A stretch of 64,000 bases of DNA, taken from assembly GCF_017873175.1 (NCBI RefSeq), contig NZ_JAGGJW010000001.1, positions 682,001-746,000 of the forward strand, in the 5' to 3' direction. The position numbers and the translations under genes were made by a program. The stretch is from Neorhizobium petrolearium (GTDB taxonomy: Bacteria > Pseudomonadota > Alphaproteobacteria > Rhizobiales > Rhizobiaceae). Shown here one piece after another: positions 44,865 through 53,503 of this stretch (positions are counted from its first letter, which is position 1; each line of letters starts with the position of its first letter). The notes under the pieces were generated by a model. That model did not search any database. It saw only the letters and a list, made by a program, of their open reading frames with translations, and was not told where the DNA came from.

Positions 44865-45959
44865 ATGACCGCCTTTGTTGTCGAACCTGCTTTTCCCGTC
44901 CGCCTCACCGGCACCGCCTTCGAACGCGGCCTGGCGCAGGCTGCCGCCGGGGTCGCGCACGAGACCGTTTTCGCCGCCACGATCGGCCGCGTGGAGCAGG
45001 CGAGAGCCGAAGGTGTGCTCGATTCAGCGGCGCTGGAATTTCTGCCCCGCCAGCGCGCTTTCCTTCTGGAAAACGATCCCCACACCATGGCGGAACTTGC
45101 GGGTATCGCCGAAGGTTTCGGCCTGCCGGAGGACGAGCTTTTCATCCACCAGCATCTCAGCCTTCTCCGGGATCTGAGCAAGGGGGCGCGGCTCGATGCA
45201 GACGGCTGCTCCACCTTCGCGATTGGCGAGGGGCCGGAAGGCCCGCTTGTTGTCAAGAACCGCGACTTTTCCGGCATCCATGTCGGCGTCCAGCGCGTCT
45301 TCCTGCATGAGGGTCCGGACATCGAGACCGGCAGGATGCTCTGCGTCGGAAGCGCAGGCAGCCCCGGCGCCTATTCGAGCGGCATCAATGCCGCCGGCCT
45401 CGCGTTGGTCGATACCCATATCGGCTGCCGCCGCCATGGCATCGGCTGGCTCCGTTACTTCGCAATGACGCGCATTCTCGCCACCTGTCGCTCGGTGCCG
45501 GAGGCCATCGCGTTTCTGCGGGCGAGACTGCATGCCGGCGGTGGATCAGTCACGCTCGCCGACCGGTACGGACACGTGGCCTCGGTGGAGTTCGGCACGG
45601 ACCTTGTGGGTGTCGAGGAGGGGCGCCGCGTCTGGCGCACCAACCATTTCGTCTCGCCGGAACTCTCCCCCTTCAATTTCACCGATGACGGCGACCGCAT
45701 TGACGCCAATTCCTTTGATCGTTTCGCCTACCTTTCGAGAGAGGTGCCGGTGGGCGACTGGACCGTACCTCGTGCCGCGCGGCTGATGGCGACCCATGCC
45801 ACGGACGGGCCGCATTGCGGACCGCTGTGCCAACACGGCGAAAAGGACGCAGGCCGCACCATTTCCTCCGCGATCTTTGCCTGTAATATGCTCCAGTTGT
45901 ACTTTCTGGAGGGCAATCCCTGCGAAGGCCGGTGGCGGGTCTACGATCTGACCGGCTGA
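44865..45959 (+). CDS. C45-family autoproteolytic acyltransferase/amidohydrolase
   Basis: A 364-residue N-terminal-nucleophile protein of peptidase family C45 (acyl-CoA:6-aminopenicillanate acyltransferase-like). The nucleophile is probably Cys115 in DADGCSTFAIG, where cleavage after Gly114 would free the catalytic Cys; VVKNRDFSG near 130 and SPGAYSSGINAAGLALVDTH near 167-186 are further family blocks. It should hydrolyse or transfer an acyl group from an amide. No signal peptide is seen, so it acts in the cytosol on what the importer delivers. ATG at 44865 is chosen; TTG at 44841 is possible. Confidence 0.87.
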   Translation: MTAFVVEPAFPVRLTGTAFERGLAQAAAGVAHETVFAATIGRVEQARAEGVLDSAALEFLPRQRAFLLENDPHTMAELAGIAEGFGLPEDELFIHQHLSLLRDLSKGARLDADGCSTFAIGEGPEGPLVVKNRDFSGIHVGVQRVFLHEGPDIETGRMLCVGSAGSPGAYSSGINAAGLALVDTHIGCRRHGIGWLRYFAMTRILATCRSVPEAIAFLRARLHAGGGSVTLADRYGHVASVEFGTDLVGVEEGRRVWRTNHFVSPELSPFNFTDDGDRIDANSFDRFAYLSREVPVGDWTVPRAARLMATHATDGPHCGPLCQHGEKDAGRTISSAIFACNMLQLYFLEGNPCEGRWRVYDLTG

Positions 45960-45968
45960 GGTGCGCGG

Positions 45969-46997
45969 ATGGCCCGCAAGCTGGATCAGGAGCCGCGCAT
46001 GGCGCGTTACGAGGGCGAGATTATCGGCGCGCACGAAAGCATTCACGCGCTGCGCAAGCTCGTGACCCGTGTCGCCGCAAGTCCGACCCGCACCGTGCTG
46101 ATCTACGGTGAGACCGGCACCGGCAAGGGGCTAATCGCGCGCATGCTGCACCAGCAATCGGCGCGCGCAGCAAAGGAATTCGTCGATCTCAACTGCGCCG
46201 CCATTCCGTCGAGCCTGATGGAATCGGAGCTGTTCGGCCATGAGCGTGGCGCCTTCACCGGCGCGACGGAGAAGAAGACGGGGCTGGTGGAGGCCGCCAA
46301 TCACGGCACCATCTTTCTCGACGAAATCCGCGAGTTGGATCTTGTGCTGCAGGCAAAGCTCTTAAGCCTGCTCGACACACAGAATTTCCGCCGTGTCGGT
46401 GCCGTGAAGACGACGGCGGTCGATGTGCGTTTCATTGCGGCGACCAACAAGATCCTGCTGTCGGAGGTCAATTCCGGCCGCTTCCGAGAGGACCTCTATT
46501 ACCGGCTGCAGGTGATCGCGCTCAACATTCCCTCCCTGCGTGAACGAGGCGAGGACGTGCTGATCCTCGCCCGGCATTTCATCGACAAGTTCAACGAGCA
46601 GTACAGCCGGTCGATCCGCGGCGTGAGCGACGAAGCGGCGCGGATTTTCCTCTCCTATCCTTGGCCCGGCAACGTGCGCGAACTTGAAAACCTCATCGAG
46701 CGCATATTCATCCTGGAAGAGGAGGACATGATCCTGCCGCGCCACCTGCCGGATCGTATCCTGCGCACCGCCCGCGCTCATTCCGCCACAGTGCTCCCGG
46801 CTATACCGTCTGTTGCGGGCGTACAGGATTTCGCCGGCCTTGGCTTCCATGGTGCGAGTGCCGCCTTCCAGAAGCAGCTCGTCCAGCAGGCGCTTTCGGC
46901 TGCCGGCGGCAATGTCCAGCATGCCGCCGCCGCTTTGAAGCTCAGCCGTCATGCTCTGCGTCATCAGATGATCAAGCTGGGGCTGGCCGGCGCTTGA
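45969..46997 (+). CDS. Sigma-54 enhancer-binding protein without N-terminal sensor domain
   Basis: A 342-residue activator starting almost directly with the AAA+ domain. Walker A YGETGTGKGLIARML is near residues 46-60, the sigma-54 contact GAFTGAT at 94-100, Walker B TIFLDEIREL near 113-122, and PWPGNVRELENLIERIFIL near 235-253. The C-terminal Fis-type helix-turn-helix is GGNVQHAAAALKLSRHALRH near 315-334. The usual response-receiver, GAF or PAS domain is missing, as in PspF. It ends the importer operon, nine bases after the C45 gene. Confidence 0.92.
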   Translation: MARKLDQEPRMARYEGEIIGAHESIHALRKLVTRVAASPTRTVLIYGETGTGKGLIARMLHQQSARAAKEFVDLNCAAIPSSLMESELFGHERGAFTGATEKKTGLVEAANHGTIFLDEIRELDLVLQAKLLSLLDTQNFRRVGAVKTTAVDVRFIAATNKILLSEVNSGRFREDLYYRLQVIALNIPSLRERGEDVLILARHFIDKFNEQYSRSIRGVSDEAARIFLSYPWPGNVRELENLIERIFILEEEDMILPRHLPDRILRTARAHSATVLPAIPSVAGVQDFAGLGFHGASAAFQKQLVQQALSAAGGNVQHAAAALKLSRHALRHQMIKLGLAGA

Positions 46998-47005
46998 TGC
47001 GCGAT

Positions 47006-47026
47006 TTTCCTGCATGCGGCGTGAAA
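47006..47026. promoter_or_regulatory. Candidate upstream activator site 2
   Basis: This 21-base element begins TTTCCTGCATG and ends GCGTGAAA, agreeing with the palindrome at 39200-39220 at 16 of 21 positions, including TTTC at one end and GCGTGAAA at the other. It lies about 80 bases before the second sigma-54 promoter. One half is well conserved, the other degenerate. Confidence 0.5.
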
Positions 47027-47106
47027 TTCGCGCGAGGCTGTGCACGATGATGCGAAAGATGCTGGAGTTCCTTTAAAAACAACCGTTTGCCAGCCCGAAA
47101 CCGGGT

Positions 47107-47121
47107 TGGCACGAGCCATGC
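47107..47121 (+). promoter_or_regulatory. Sigma-54 promoter of the AtuA-family operon
   Basis: TGGCACGAGCCATGC matches the sigma-54 consensus: -24 GG at 47108-47109 and -12 GC at 47120-47121, ten bases apart. The AtuA-family start codon is 43 bases downstream. The matching element at 39321 and the activator gene between them support joint control. Confidence 0.82.
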
Positions 47122-47163
47122 ATAACCGCTGCCATGACAATCATTGCTGCGGGAGTTACATGC

Positions 47164-48519
47164 ATGCAGTCGCTGAAGATCATCTGCCCGAACGGTCATC
47201 TGGGGTTTGCGCCCCTGAAGCCCGGGAGCTTCCACATCGGCGTCGAGGCCGGGCCGGATTTCATAGCCGCCGATTCCGGCAGCGACGATATCGGTCCCGT
47301 GCCGCTCGGCAATGACACATGCGCCAGTCCGAAAGCCTGGCAGGAGCACGATCTCGAAGAGATGCTGCTCGCGTCCCGCCGCATCGGCGTTCCGATGATC
47401 ATCGGCTCGTCGGGCGATACCGGCACCAACAGCCGCGTCGACATGTATGTGGAGATGATCCGCGAGATTGCCGCCCGCCACAAGCTGCCGCCGTTCAAAC
47501 TCGGCTGGTTCTATTCCGAAGTGGACAAGGAACTGGTGCGCGAGAAGATCCGCTCCGGCAACGTTCACGGACTTGACGCCCGCCCGGCACTGACGGAAGA
47601 GGAACTCGACGCCACATCCCGTATCGTTGCCATGGCTGGCGTTCATCCCTTCTGCGCGCTTTTGGATCAGGGCTGCGACGTCATCATCGGCGGGCGGTCT
47701 TCCGACAGTGCCGTCTTCGCCGGCGCAGCACTGGCGCGCGGTTTTCCCGAGGCACAATCCTATTATCTCGGCAAGGTGCTGGAATGCGCCTCCTTCTGCG
47801 CCGAACCTTATGGAGCTAAGGAAACCGTGCTCGGGGAGGTGACAAAAGATTGGGTGGAAGTGACGGCCATGTCGCCTGCCCAGCGATGCACCATCGCCTC
47901 GGTGGCTGGCCATGCGATGTACGAGCGCTCCAATCCGTTCCATGAATTCGTGGCGGGCGGCATGCTCGACATGACCGATTGCGTCTATGAGCAGGTTTCC
48001 GAGAAGACCACCCGCGTCACCGGAATGCGTTTCGTTCCGGCCGAGGAGTTCCGTGTCAAGCTGGAAGGCTCGGGCAAGATCGGCGAGCGTTTCGTCGGCA
48101 TGGCCGGTATCCGTGACCCCTACACCATCGCCCATGTGGACGAGGTGATCGAATGGGCGCGCACCCAGGTCCGCGAGCGCTTCGGCGACGAAGGCTGGGA
48201 GCTGCATTACAACGTCTTCGGGCGCAATGGCATCATGGGCGATCTGGAGCCGCTGAAGGACAAACCCGGCCATGAACTCCTGATCGTCGTTCAGGGCGTC
48301 GCGCCGACGAAGGAAATGGCTGAGGAAGTTACGATCACCGGCACGCGCCAGCTTTTCTATGCGCGGCTGCCGGATGTCAAAGGCACGGCCGGCGGTGTTT
48401 CCTTCGTGCTGGACGAGGTGATGCCGGCAAGCCCGGCCTATCGCTGGACGATCAACCACACGATGGCCGTCAGCGACCCGCTCGAACTTTTCCCTACCCA
48501 TACTGCGATCGTCGGCTGA
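47164..48519 (+). CDS. AtuA-family (DUF1446, acyclic terpene utilization-like) protein
   Basis: A 451-residue cytosolic protein of the AtuA/DUF1446 family. The N-terminus has FIAADSGSDDIGPVPLG near residues 33-49 and MIIGSSGDTGTNSRVDMYVE near 78-97; GCDVIIGGRSSDSAVFAGAA near 175-194 is the family's strongest block. The name comes from a Pseudomonas terpene-degradation gene, but family members occur in many catabolic clusters and the reaction is not established. ATG at 47164 is set by GGGAG eight bases before. It is followed by DUF4387, its usual partner. Confidence 0.88.
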   Translation: MQSLKIICPNGHLGFAPLKPGSFHIGVEAGPDFIAADSGSDDIGPVPLGNDTCASPKAWQEHDLEEMLLASRRIGVPMIIGSSGDTGTNSRVDMYVEMIREIAARHKLPPFKLGWFYSEVDKELVREKIRSGNVHGLDARPALTEEELDATSRIVAMAGVHPFCALLDQGCDVIIGGRSSDSAVFAGAALARGFPEAQSYYLGKVLECASFCAEPYGAKETVLGEVTKDWVEVTAMSPAQRCTIASVAGHAMYERSNPFHEFVAGGMLDMTDCVYEQVSEKTTRVTGMRFVPAEEFRVKLEGSGKIGERFVGMAGIRDPYTIAHVDEVIEWARTQVRERFGDEGWELHYNVFGRNGIMGDLEPLKDKPGHELLIVVQGVAPTKEMAEEVTITGTRQLFYARLPDVKGTAGGVSFVLDEVMPASPAYRWTINHTMAVSDPLELFPTHTAIVG

Positions 48520-48540
48520 AAAGCCGGGAAAGAACCAATC

Positions 48541-48867
48541 ATGAGCGTGAAAAAACTCTCCGATCTCGCCAAGACCATCCGCAGCAAGAATGCCGGAACC
48601 GACAAGATCACCTTCGACATCATCTTCCGGGAGCGAGACACCTACGAAAAGGTAAAGCGTTCCGGGGTGCTGACGCGGCAATCCGTCTGCCGCATCCTGA
48701 ACGCCGATCCGGCTCGATTGACCGATTTCGTCGAATACGATCCCGCCTGCGCCATCAAGTTCACCATCCTGCGGCTCAGGCCGAGCGGCAGCCCCGGCGA
48801 TGCGGACATCTTCGGTGCGCAGCAATACGCACCCTTCCTGGACGTGGAAGTGAACGTGCCGGATTAA
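48541..48867 (+). CDS. DUF4387 family protein
   Basis: A 108-residue protein of the DUF4387 family, starting SVKKLSDLAKTIRSKNAGTD and continuing with ITFDIIFRERDTYEKVKRSG and VEYDPACAIKFTILR. The family is nearly always next to an AtuA-family gene and may be a second subunit. It starts 21 bases after the AtuA-family stop and is the last gene of the sigma-54 unit. Function unknown. Confidence 0.9.
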   Translation: MSVKKLSDLAKTIRSKNAGTDKITFDIIFRERDTYEKVKRSGVLTRQSVCRILNADPARLTDFVEYDPACAIKFTILRLRPSGSPGDADIFGAQQYAPFLDVEVNVPD

Positions 48868-48945
48868 GAAGACTGATGCGCACTTCCGGCATGCGTCGGT
48901 TTGATCGGCCACGGTCGCGTATCGCCGGAATGTCCCTGGAACCTC

Positions 48946-48969
48946 TCTGACGGGTTTCTTCCCGTCAGA
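48946..48969. terminator. Hairpin after DUF4387, possible terminator
   Basis: TCTGACGGG (48946-48954) pairs perfectly with CCCGTCAGA (48961-48969) around TTTCTT. No T-run follows, so it is a weak or rho-assisted terminator at best. It is about 80 bases after the DUF4387 stop. Confidence 0.5.
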
Positions 48970-49087
48970 AGCGGTAAATCATGGTCGAGAAGCGCGGGTC
49001 CCGCCATGGAAATGGACACTTTTGCCCTTGGCTGGCCTTGACGCCTTCGCCAGTCGGCGTATTGCGCCCCTTCATTTGAAGGAGGCC

Positions 49088-50047
49088 ATGTTGAAAACGC
49101 TCGCAACGCTCTCTGCCTTTGTCGGCAAGACCTTCGCCCTGTGGGTCATCGGTTTCGCAGTGCTCGGCTATCTGCTGCCCGATCTGTTCAAGCAGATCGT
49201 GCCTTATATCGTCACGCTGCTCGGCATCATCATGTTCGGAATGGGGCTCACCCTTTCCGTGGACGATTTTCGCGAAGTGGGTAAACGGCCCTTCGATGTC
49301 GGGATCGGCGTCGTTTCGCAATTCCTCGTCATGCCGCTCCTCGCCGTTCTGCTGACGAGGATCATCCCCATGTCGCCCGAGGTCGCGGCAGGCGTCATCC
49401 TGGTCGGCTGCTGCCCCGGCGGAACGTCGTCCAACGTGATGACCTATCTGAGCAAGGGAGACGTCGCACTCTCGGTCGCCTGCACCAGTGTCACGACGCT
49501 CGCCGCGCCGATCGTCACGCCCTTCCTCGTCTGGCTGTTCGCCAGTCAGTACCTGCCGGTCGATGCCTGGGCGATGTTCATCAGCATCGTAAAGGTCGTC
49601 CTGGTGCCGCTGGCTCTCGGCTTTGCATTGCAGAAGCTTCTGCCCGGTGTCGTCAAGGCCGCCGTGCCGGCCCTGCCGCTCGTCAGCGTCATCGGCATCG
49701 TGCTGATCGTGTCGGCAGTAGTCGCGGCCAGCAAGGGAGCGATCGCCCAGTCCGGCCTGCTGATCTTCGCCGTCGTCGTGCTCCATAACGGGCTCGGTTA
49801 TCTTCTCGGCTTCTTTGCGGCCAGGGCAAGCGGCCTCTCGCTTGCCAAGCGCAAGGCGATCGCGATCGAAGTCGGCATGCAGAACAGCGGGTTGGGCGCG
49901 GCGCTCGCCACCACCTATTTTTCGCCGGCCGCCGCGGTGCCGAGCGCGATCTTCAGCGTCTGGCACAATATCTCCGGCGCCCTGCTTGCGAACTTCTTTT
50001 CCAGCAGGACCGAGGAGAGGGCCGGCGAGACGGCTACGGCTAACTGA
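49088..50047 (+). CDS. Bile acid:sodium symporter (BASS/SBF) family transporter
   Basis: A 319-residue inner-membrane protein with about ten hydrophobic segments. MFGMGLTLSVDDF near residues 54-66, GCCPGGTSSNVMTYLSKGDVALSV near 113-136 and EVGMQNSGLGAALAT near 260-274 form the crossing helices and sodium sites of the BASS fold. Bacterial members carry pantoate, bile acids or other organic anions; the substrate is not known. GAAGGAGG before ATG at 49088 fixes the start. It may belong to the preceding catabolic region, but is separated by a hairpin. Confidence 0.92.
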   Translation: MLKTLATLSAFVGKTFALWVIGFAVLGYLLPDLFKQIVPYIVTLLGIIMFGMGLTLSVDDFREVGKRPFDVGIGVVSQFLVMPLLAVLLTRIIPMSPEVAAGVILVGCCPGGTSSNVMTYLSKGDVALSVACTSVTTLAAPIVTPFLVWLFASQYLPVDAWAMFISIVKVVLVPLALGFALQKLLPGVVKAAVPALPLVSVIGIVLIVSAVVAASKGAIAQSGLLIFAVVVLHNGLGYLLGFFAARASGLSLAKRKAIAIEVGMQNSGLGAALATTYFSPAAAVPSAIFSVWHNISGALLANFFSSRTEERAGETATAN

Positions 50048-50052
50048 CGAAT

Positions 50053-50084
50053 GTGAAAAAGGGGCCGCGCGGCCCCTTTTTCAC
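50053..50084. terminator. Bidirectional terminator between BASS gene and cysN
   Basis: GTGAAAAAGGGGCC (50053-50066) and GGCCCCTTTTTCAC (50071-50084) are exact inverted repeats around GCGC. The A-run and T-run give a U-tail on both strands, serving the two convergent genes. Confidence 0.88.
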
Positions 50085-50102
50085 GTCGAGAGCGGGTTGT
50101 GC

Positions 50103-51602
50103 TCAGATGTCGCTGGCGGCGTTGGAGAAGAATTCGGCTGCCTGCTTGGCCGTCATCCGCCTGATTTCCGCTTCGTCGCGGCGGTTTGAGAAAAGCTCGC
50201 TTGCCATGATCTGCTCGGCGAGGTCCGCCGGCAGGGAGAGAACCACGCGCTGGCCCTCTCCCCCCTGGCTGCGATGGATGCCGCCGACATCGCCGCGCTT
50301 GGCGGTGATCATCCCGCCTGCCACGGTGTTCAGCGTATCGGGATCGATCAGGATGAAGGCGCCGGTCGAGCGGTTCTGTTCGTAAGGATCGAAAACCGCC
50401 AGCTCTTCGAACGAAAGGCGCACCTTTCCGATGGCGTTCATCGAAAGCGTCGAGGCATGCGGCAGCCACTTGCCTGTCGCAAGCTCGAGCTGCGACACGG
50501 GCTCCACCGTGACGCGCTGGCGGCGCGAACCGCTCTTCAGCCAATAGCGCTTTCCCGGTTCGATGCCGCCCGGCTGCAGCGAGACGAGCTGGGCGTCGAA
50601 ATGGTGGCCGGTCATCGGTTGGCTGTCGATCGAGACGATTATGTCGCCGCGGGACACATCCACCTGCCGGTCGAGCACCAGCGTGATCGCGTCGCCTGCG
50701 ACCGCGGCGTTACGCACCAGATCGAAGGTGACGATCTGCTTGACATTGGCGACCGTGCCTGAGGGCAGGATCGCGACGCTGTCGCCCGGCTTGATGGAGC
50801 CGCCGGCAACCGTGCCCTGATAGCCTCGAAAGCCTTCGCCCGGACGGGAGACGCGCTGCACCGGCAGGCGGAAGCCACCGGCTTGCCCTGATCGCACCGT
50901 TGCGAGTTCCAGCGTCTCGATCAAGGTCGGCCCGTCGTACCAGGGCATCGCAGCTTCGGCCGAATAGACGACGTTCTCGCCCTTCAGCGCCGACATGGGG
51001 ATCGCGGTGATCTGGCGCACGCCGAGCGACAGGGCGAATTCACGAAACTCGTGGGAAATCCTCTCGAAGATGGCCTTGTCGTAGTTCACGAGGTCGATCT
51101 TGTTGACCGCCAGCACGAACTGCCGGATGCCCATCAGCGCCGCGATCGTCGCGTGACGGCGGGTCTGTTCGAGCAGGCCGGCACGGGCATCAGCCAGAAG
51201 CACGGCAAGATCGGCGGTCGAGGCGCCTGTCGCCATGTTGCGGGTATATTGCTCGTGGCCGGGCGTGTCTGCGACGATGAACGAGCGCCGGTCGGTCGAG
51301 AAATAGCGATAGGCAACGTCGATCGTGATGCCCTGTTCGCGCTCGGCCTGCAGACCGTCGAGCAAGAGGGCGAAATCCGGCAGACCGAGATCGTTCTGTT
51401 GGCCGCTGTCACGGGCAAGCGTTGCCGCCTGGTCTTCCTTCACCGCCTTGGTGTCCCACAGCAGTCGGCCGATCAGCGTCGATTTGCCATCGTCGACCGA
51501 ACCGCAGGTGATGAGGCGCAGTGGTCGTGTGTCGCGCACCGCCTTTAAAGGTTCGGCCAGGGGCAGGATGGTGGCCGAAGCGGTTTGGGCATGAGCGGTC
51601 AT
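50103..51602 (-). CDS. cysN: Sulfate adenylyltransferase subunit 1 (GTPase)
   Basis: A 499-residue GTPase that drives ATP sulfurylase. G1 is GSVDDGKSTLIGRLL near residues 34-48, G2/G3 are REQGITIDVAYRYF and VADTPGHEQYTRNM near 92-125, and G4 is VNKIDL near 168-173. The EF-Tu-like beta-barrels follow. There is no C-terminal APS-kinase domain, in contrast with NodQ-type fusions, in keeping with direct APS reduction by CysH here. The start is one base after the cysD stop. Confidence 0.96.
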   Translation of the reverse strand: MTAHAQTASATILPLAEPLKAVRDTRPLRLITCGSVDDGKSTLIGRLLWDTKAVKEDQAATLARDSGQQNDLGLPDFALLLDGLQAEREQGITIDVAYRYFSTDRRSFIVADTPGHEQYTRNMATGASTADLAVLLADARAGLLEQTRRHATIAALMGIRQFVLAVNKIDLVNYDKAIFERISHEFREFALSLGVRQITAIPMSALKGENVVYSAEAAMPWYDGPTLIETLELATVRSGQAGGFRLPVQRVSRPGEGFRGYQGTVAGGSIKPGDSVAILPSGTVANVKQIVTFDLVRNAAVAGDAITLVLDRQVDVSRGDIIVSIDSQPMTGHHFDAQLVSLQPGGIEPGKRYWLKSGSRRQRVTVEPVSQLELATGKWLPHASTLSMNAIGKVRLSFEELAVFDPYEQNRSTGAFILIDPDTLNTVAGGMITAKRGDVGGIHRSQGGEGQRVVLSLPADLAEQIMASELFSNRRDEAEIRRMTAKQAAEFFSNAASDI

Positions 51603-51603
51603 C

Positions 51604-52557
51604 TCAGAAATATCCTTCGCGTTTCTTCTTCTCCATCGAGCCGGACTGGTCGCGGTCGATCGCGCGGCCCTGCCGTTCGGAGACGGTGGCGATCTCGAGC
51701 TCGGCGATCACCTCCTCAAGCGTGGTGGCGTGCGAGCGGATCGCGCCGGTAAGCGGGAAGCAGCCAAGCGTGCGGAAGCGGATCATGCCGCGTTGGACGG
51801 TCTCGCCGGAAAGCAGTCGAAGGCGCGGATCCTCGGCGAGGATCATCATCCCGTCCCGTTCCACATAGGGGCGCTCGGCGGCGTAGTAGAGCGGCACGAG
51901 GGGAATATCCTCGGCCTGGATGTAGCGCCAGATATCGACTTCCGTCCAGTTGGAGAGCGGGAACGCGCGCACGCTCTCGCCCTTTTTGATCATGCCGTTA
52001 TAGACGTTCCAGAGTTCGGGGCGCTGGTTGCGCGGGTCCCATTTGTGGTCCGGCGTGCGGAAGGAATAGATTCGTTCCTTGGCGCGCGATGCCTCTTCGT
52101 CGCGCCGCGCGCCTCCGAAAGCCGCGTCATAGCCGCCGGCATCGAGTGCCTGCTTCAGCGCCTCGGTCTTCATGATGTCGGTATAGATCGCCGAACCATG
52201 GCTGAAGGGCGTGATACCTTCGGCAGCGCCGCGCGGATTGGTGTGCACCACGAGGTCGAGATCGTATTTTGCAGCAATCTCATCGCGGAACTCGATCATC
52301 TCGCGGAACTTCCAGGTTGTGTCGACATGCAGAAGCGGGAAGGGCACGCGACCGGGATAGAAGGCCTTGCGGGCGAGATGCAGCAGGACGGAGGAATCCT
52401 TGCCGATCGAATAGAGCATCACCGGCTTTTCGAATTCTGCCGCCACTTCGCGGAAGATGTGGATCGCTTCGTTTTCGAGGGCTTTCAGATGCGGATCGAG
52501 CGGTGGTCTGGAAACGGGCGGGGTCTTCACATCCGTTTCCTGTACAGACAAGGGCAT
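51604..52557 (-). CDS. cysD: Sulfate adenylyltransferase subunit 2
   Basis: A 317-residue PP-loop ATP sulfurylase subunit forming APS from sulfate and ATP. The PP-loop is [17 protein letters not shown] near residues 45-61; [15 protein letters not shown] and [20 protein letters not shown] near 155-174 are family blocks, and the C-terminus has the usual GYF ending. ATG at 52557 (MPLSVQETD) follows CGGAGACC. It sits between cysH and cysN as in other rhizobia. Confidence 0.96.
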   Translation of the reverse strand: MPLSVQETDVKTPPVSRPPLDPHLKALENEAIHIFREVAAEFEKPVMLYSIGKDSSVLLHLARKAFYPGRVPFPLLHVDTTWKFREMIEFRDEIAAKYDLDLVVHTNPRGAAEGITPFSHGSAIYTDIMKTEALKQALDAGGYDAAFGGARRDEEASRAKERIYSFRTPDHKWDPRNQRPELWNVYNGMIKKGESVRAFPLSNWTEVDIWRYIQAEDIPLVPLYYAAERPYVERDGMMILAEDPRLRLLSGETVQRGMIRFRTLGCFPLTGAIRSHATTLEEVIAELEIATVSERQGRAIDRDQSGSMEKKKREGYF

Positions 52558-52595
52558 TTCGGTCTCCGGGCAGTCTGGAAAACAAACACAAAGGG

Positions 52596-53366
52596 TTAGC
52601 GGGCGATCTGGCTCGCCCGCGGGACGGGCTGGGCGGCGCTTTCCGGCACATGCAGGCCGCATTCGCGCTTCTCGTCGTTCTCCCACCACCAGCGGCCGGC
52701 GCGTTCCGGCTCGCCGGGCTTGATAGCGCGGGTGCAGGGCTCGCAGCCGATCGAAGGATAGCCGCGGGCATGCAGCGGGTTGACGGGAATGGCCTCGGCC
52801 GACACATGGGCGCGGATCGTCTCCATGTCCCAGTCGGCAAGAGGGTTGATCTTGATGAGGTTGCGCTCCGCATCATATTCGGCGAACGGCGTTGCGGCGC
52901 GGTTGCCCGATTGGCCGCGGCGTAGCCCGGTGATCCACACGTCTGCGCCGCTGAGCGCTTTCGCAAGGGGCTTCAGCTTGCGCACATGACAGCAGGCGTG
53001 CCGTGCTTCGACGCTTTCGTAGAAGCCGTTCATGCCGTATTGGGCGACATAGGCATCCACATCGCCCCGTTCCGGCGTGAAACGGCGGATGGCGATGCCG
53101 TAGCGCTCCTCGGTCTCGCCGATCAGGTCGACGGTTTCCTTGAACAGCCGGCCCGTCTCCAGCGTCGAGATCTCGATCGGCAATCGGTGCGTCCCGATCG
53201 CAGCGGTAATCACTTGGTCCTCTATGCCAAGCGAGGTGGTGAAGACGGCATGTCCAAGCCCTCCGGCCAGCGCCAGACGACCGGCAAGGTCTAGGCTTTC
53301 GAGTTGGGCGTTGAGCGTATCGGCCAATACCAGACGATCCTGGCCGGCATGTTCATGAAGGGTCAT
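52596..53366 (-). CDS. cysH: APS-type (phospho)adenylylsulfate reductase
   Basis: A 256-residue sulfonucleotide reductase. [15 protein letters not shown] near residues 43-57 is the nucleotide site; [13 protein letters not shown] near 123-135 and GCEPCTRA near 204-211 give the four cysteines of a [4Fe-4S] cluster, characteristic of the APS-reducing form. The catalytic Cys is in KRECGLH at the C-terminus. It heads cysH-cysD-cysN, making sulfite for cysteine synthesis. A leader with a closing stem and a 23-codon upstream frame precedes it. Confidence 0.95.
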   Translation of the reverse strand: MTLHEHAGQDRLVLADTLNAQLESLDLAGRLALAGGLGHAVFTTSLGIEDQVITAAIGTHRLPIEISTLETGRLFKETVDLIGETEERYGIAIRRFTPERGDVDAYVAQYGMNGFYESVEARHACCHVRKLKPLAKALSGADVWITGLRRGQSGNRAATPFAEYDAERNLIKINPLADWDMETIRAHVSAEAIPVNPLHARGYPSIGCEPCTRAIKPGEPERAGRWWWENDEKRECGLHVPESAAQPVPRASQIAR

Positions 53367-53372
53367 GGGGTC

Positions 53373-53444
53373 TCATTCCGTGAGCAATTGCTGGATTATC
53401 CCGGCAAGCGGCGCGAAAGGACAGAAAAACCCGTTTCTTCCCAT
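53373..53444 (-). CDS. Possible 23-codon leader frame before cysH
   Basis: A short frame starts at ATG 53444 (MGRNGFFCPF...), has one cysteine and ends six bases before the cysH ATG. No strong ribosome site precedes it. It may be a translated leader coupled to cysH or a chance frame. Confidence 0.25.
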   Translation of the reverse strand: MGRNGFFCPFAPLAGIIQQLLTE

Positions 53445-53503
53445 GGAGATGGAGAGCAAATATCTCTCCAAAGCGGCGCTCACACAGAAAACCTGCTGCC
53501 TCG

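Noticed and set aside
46972..48912. 646-codon open frame antisense to the AtuA-family gene
   Set aside because: Shadow frame; the + strand reading has family motifs, ribosome site and a sigma-54 promoter.
48864..49106. 80-codon frame on the minus strand after DUF4387
   Set aside because: No ribosome site, no recognisable domain, spans a hairpin and the leader of the BASS gene.
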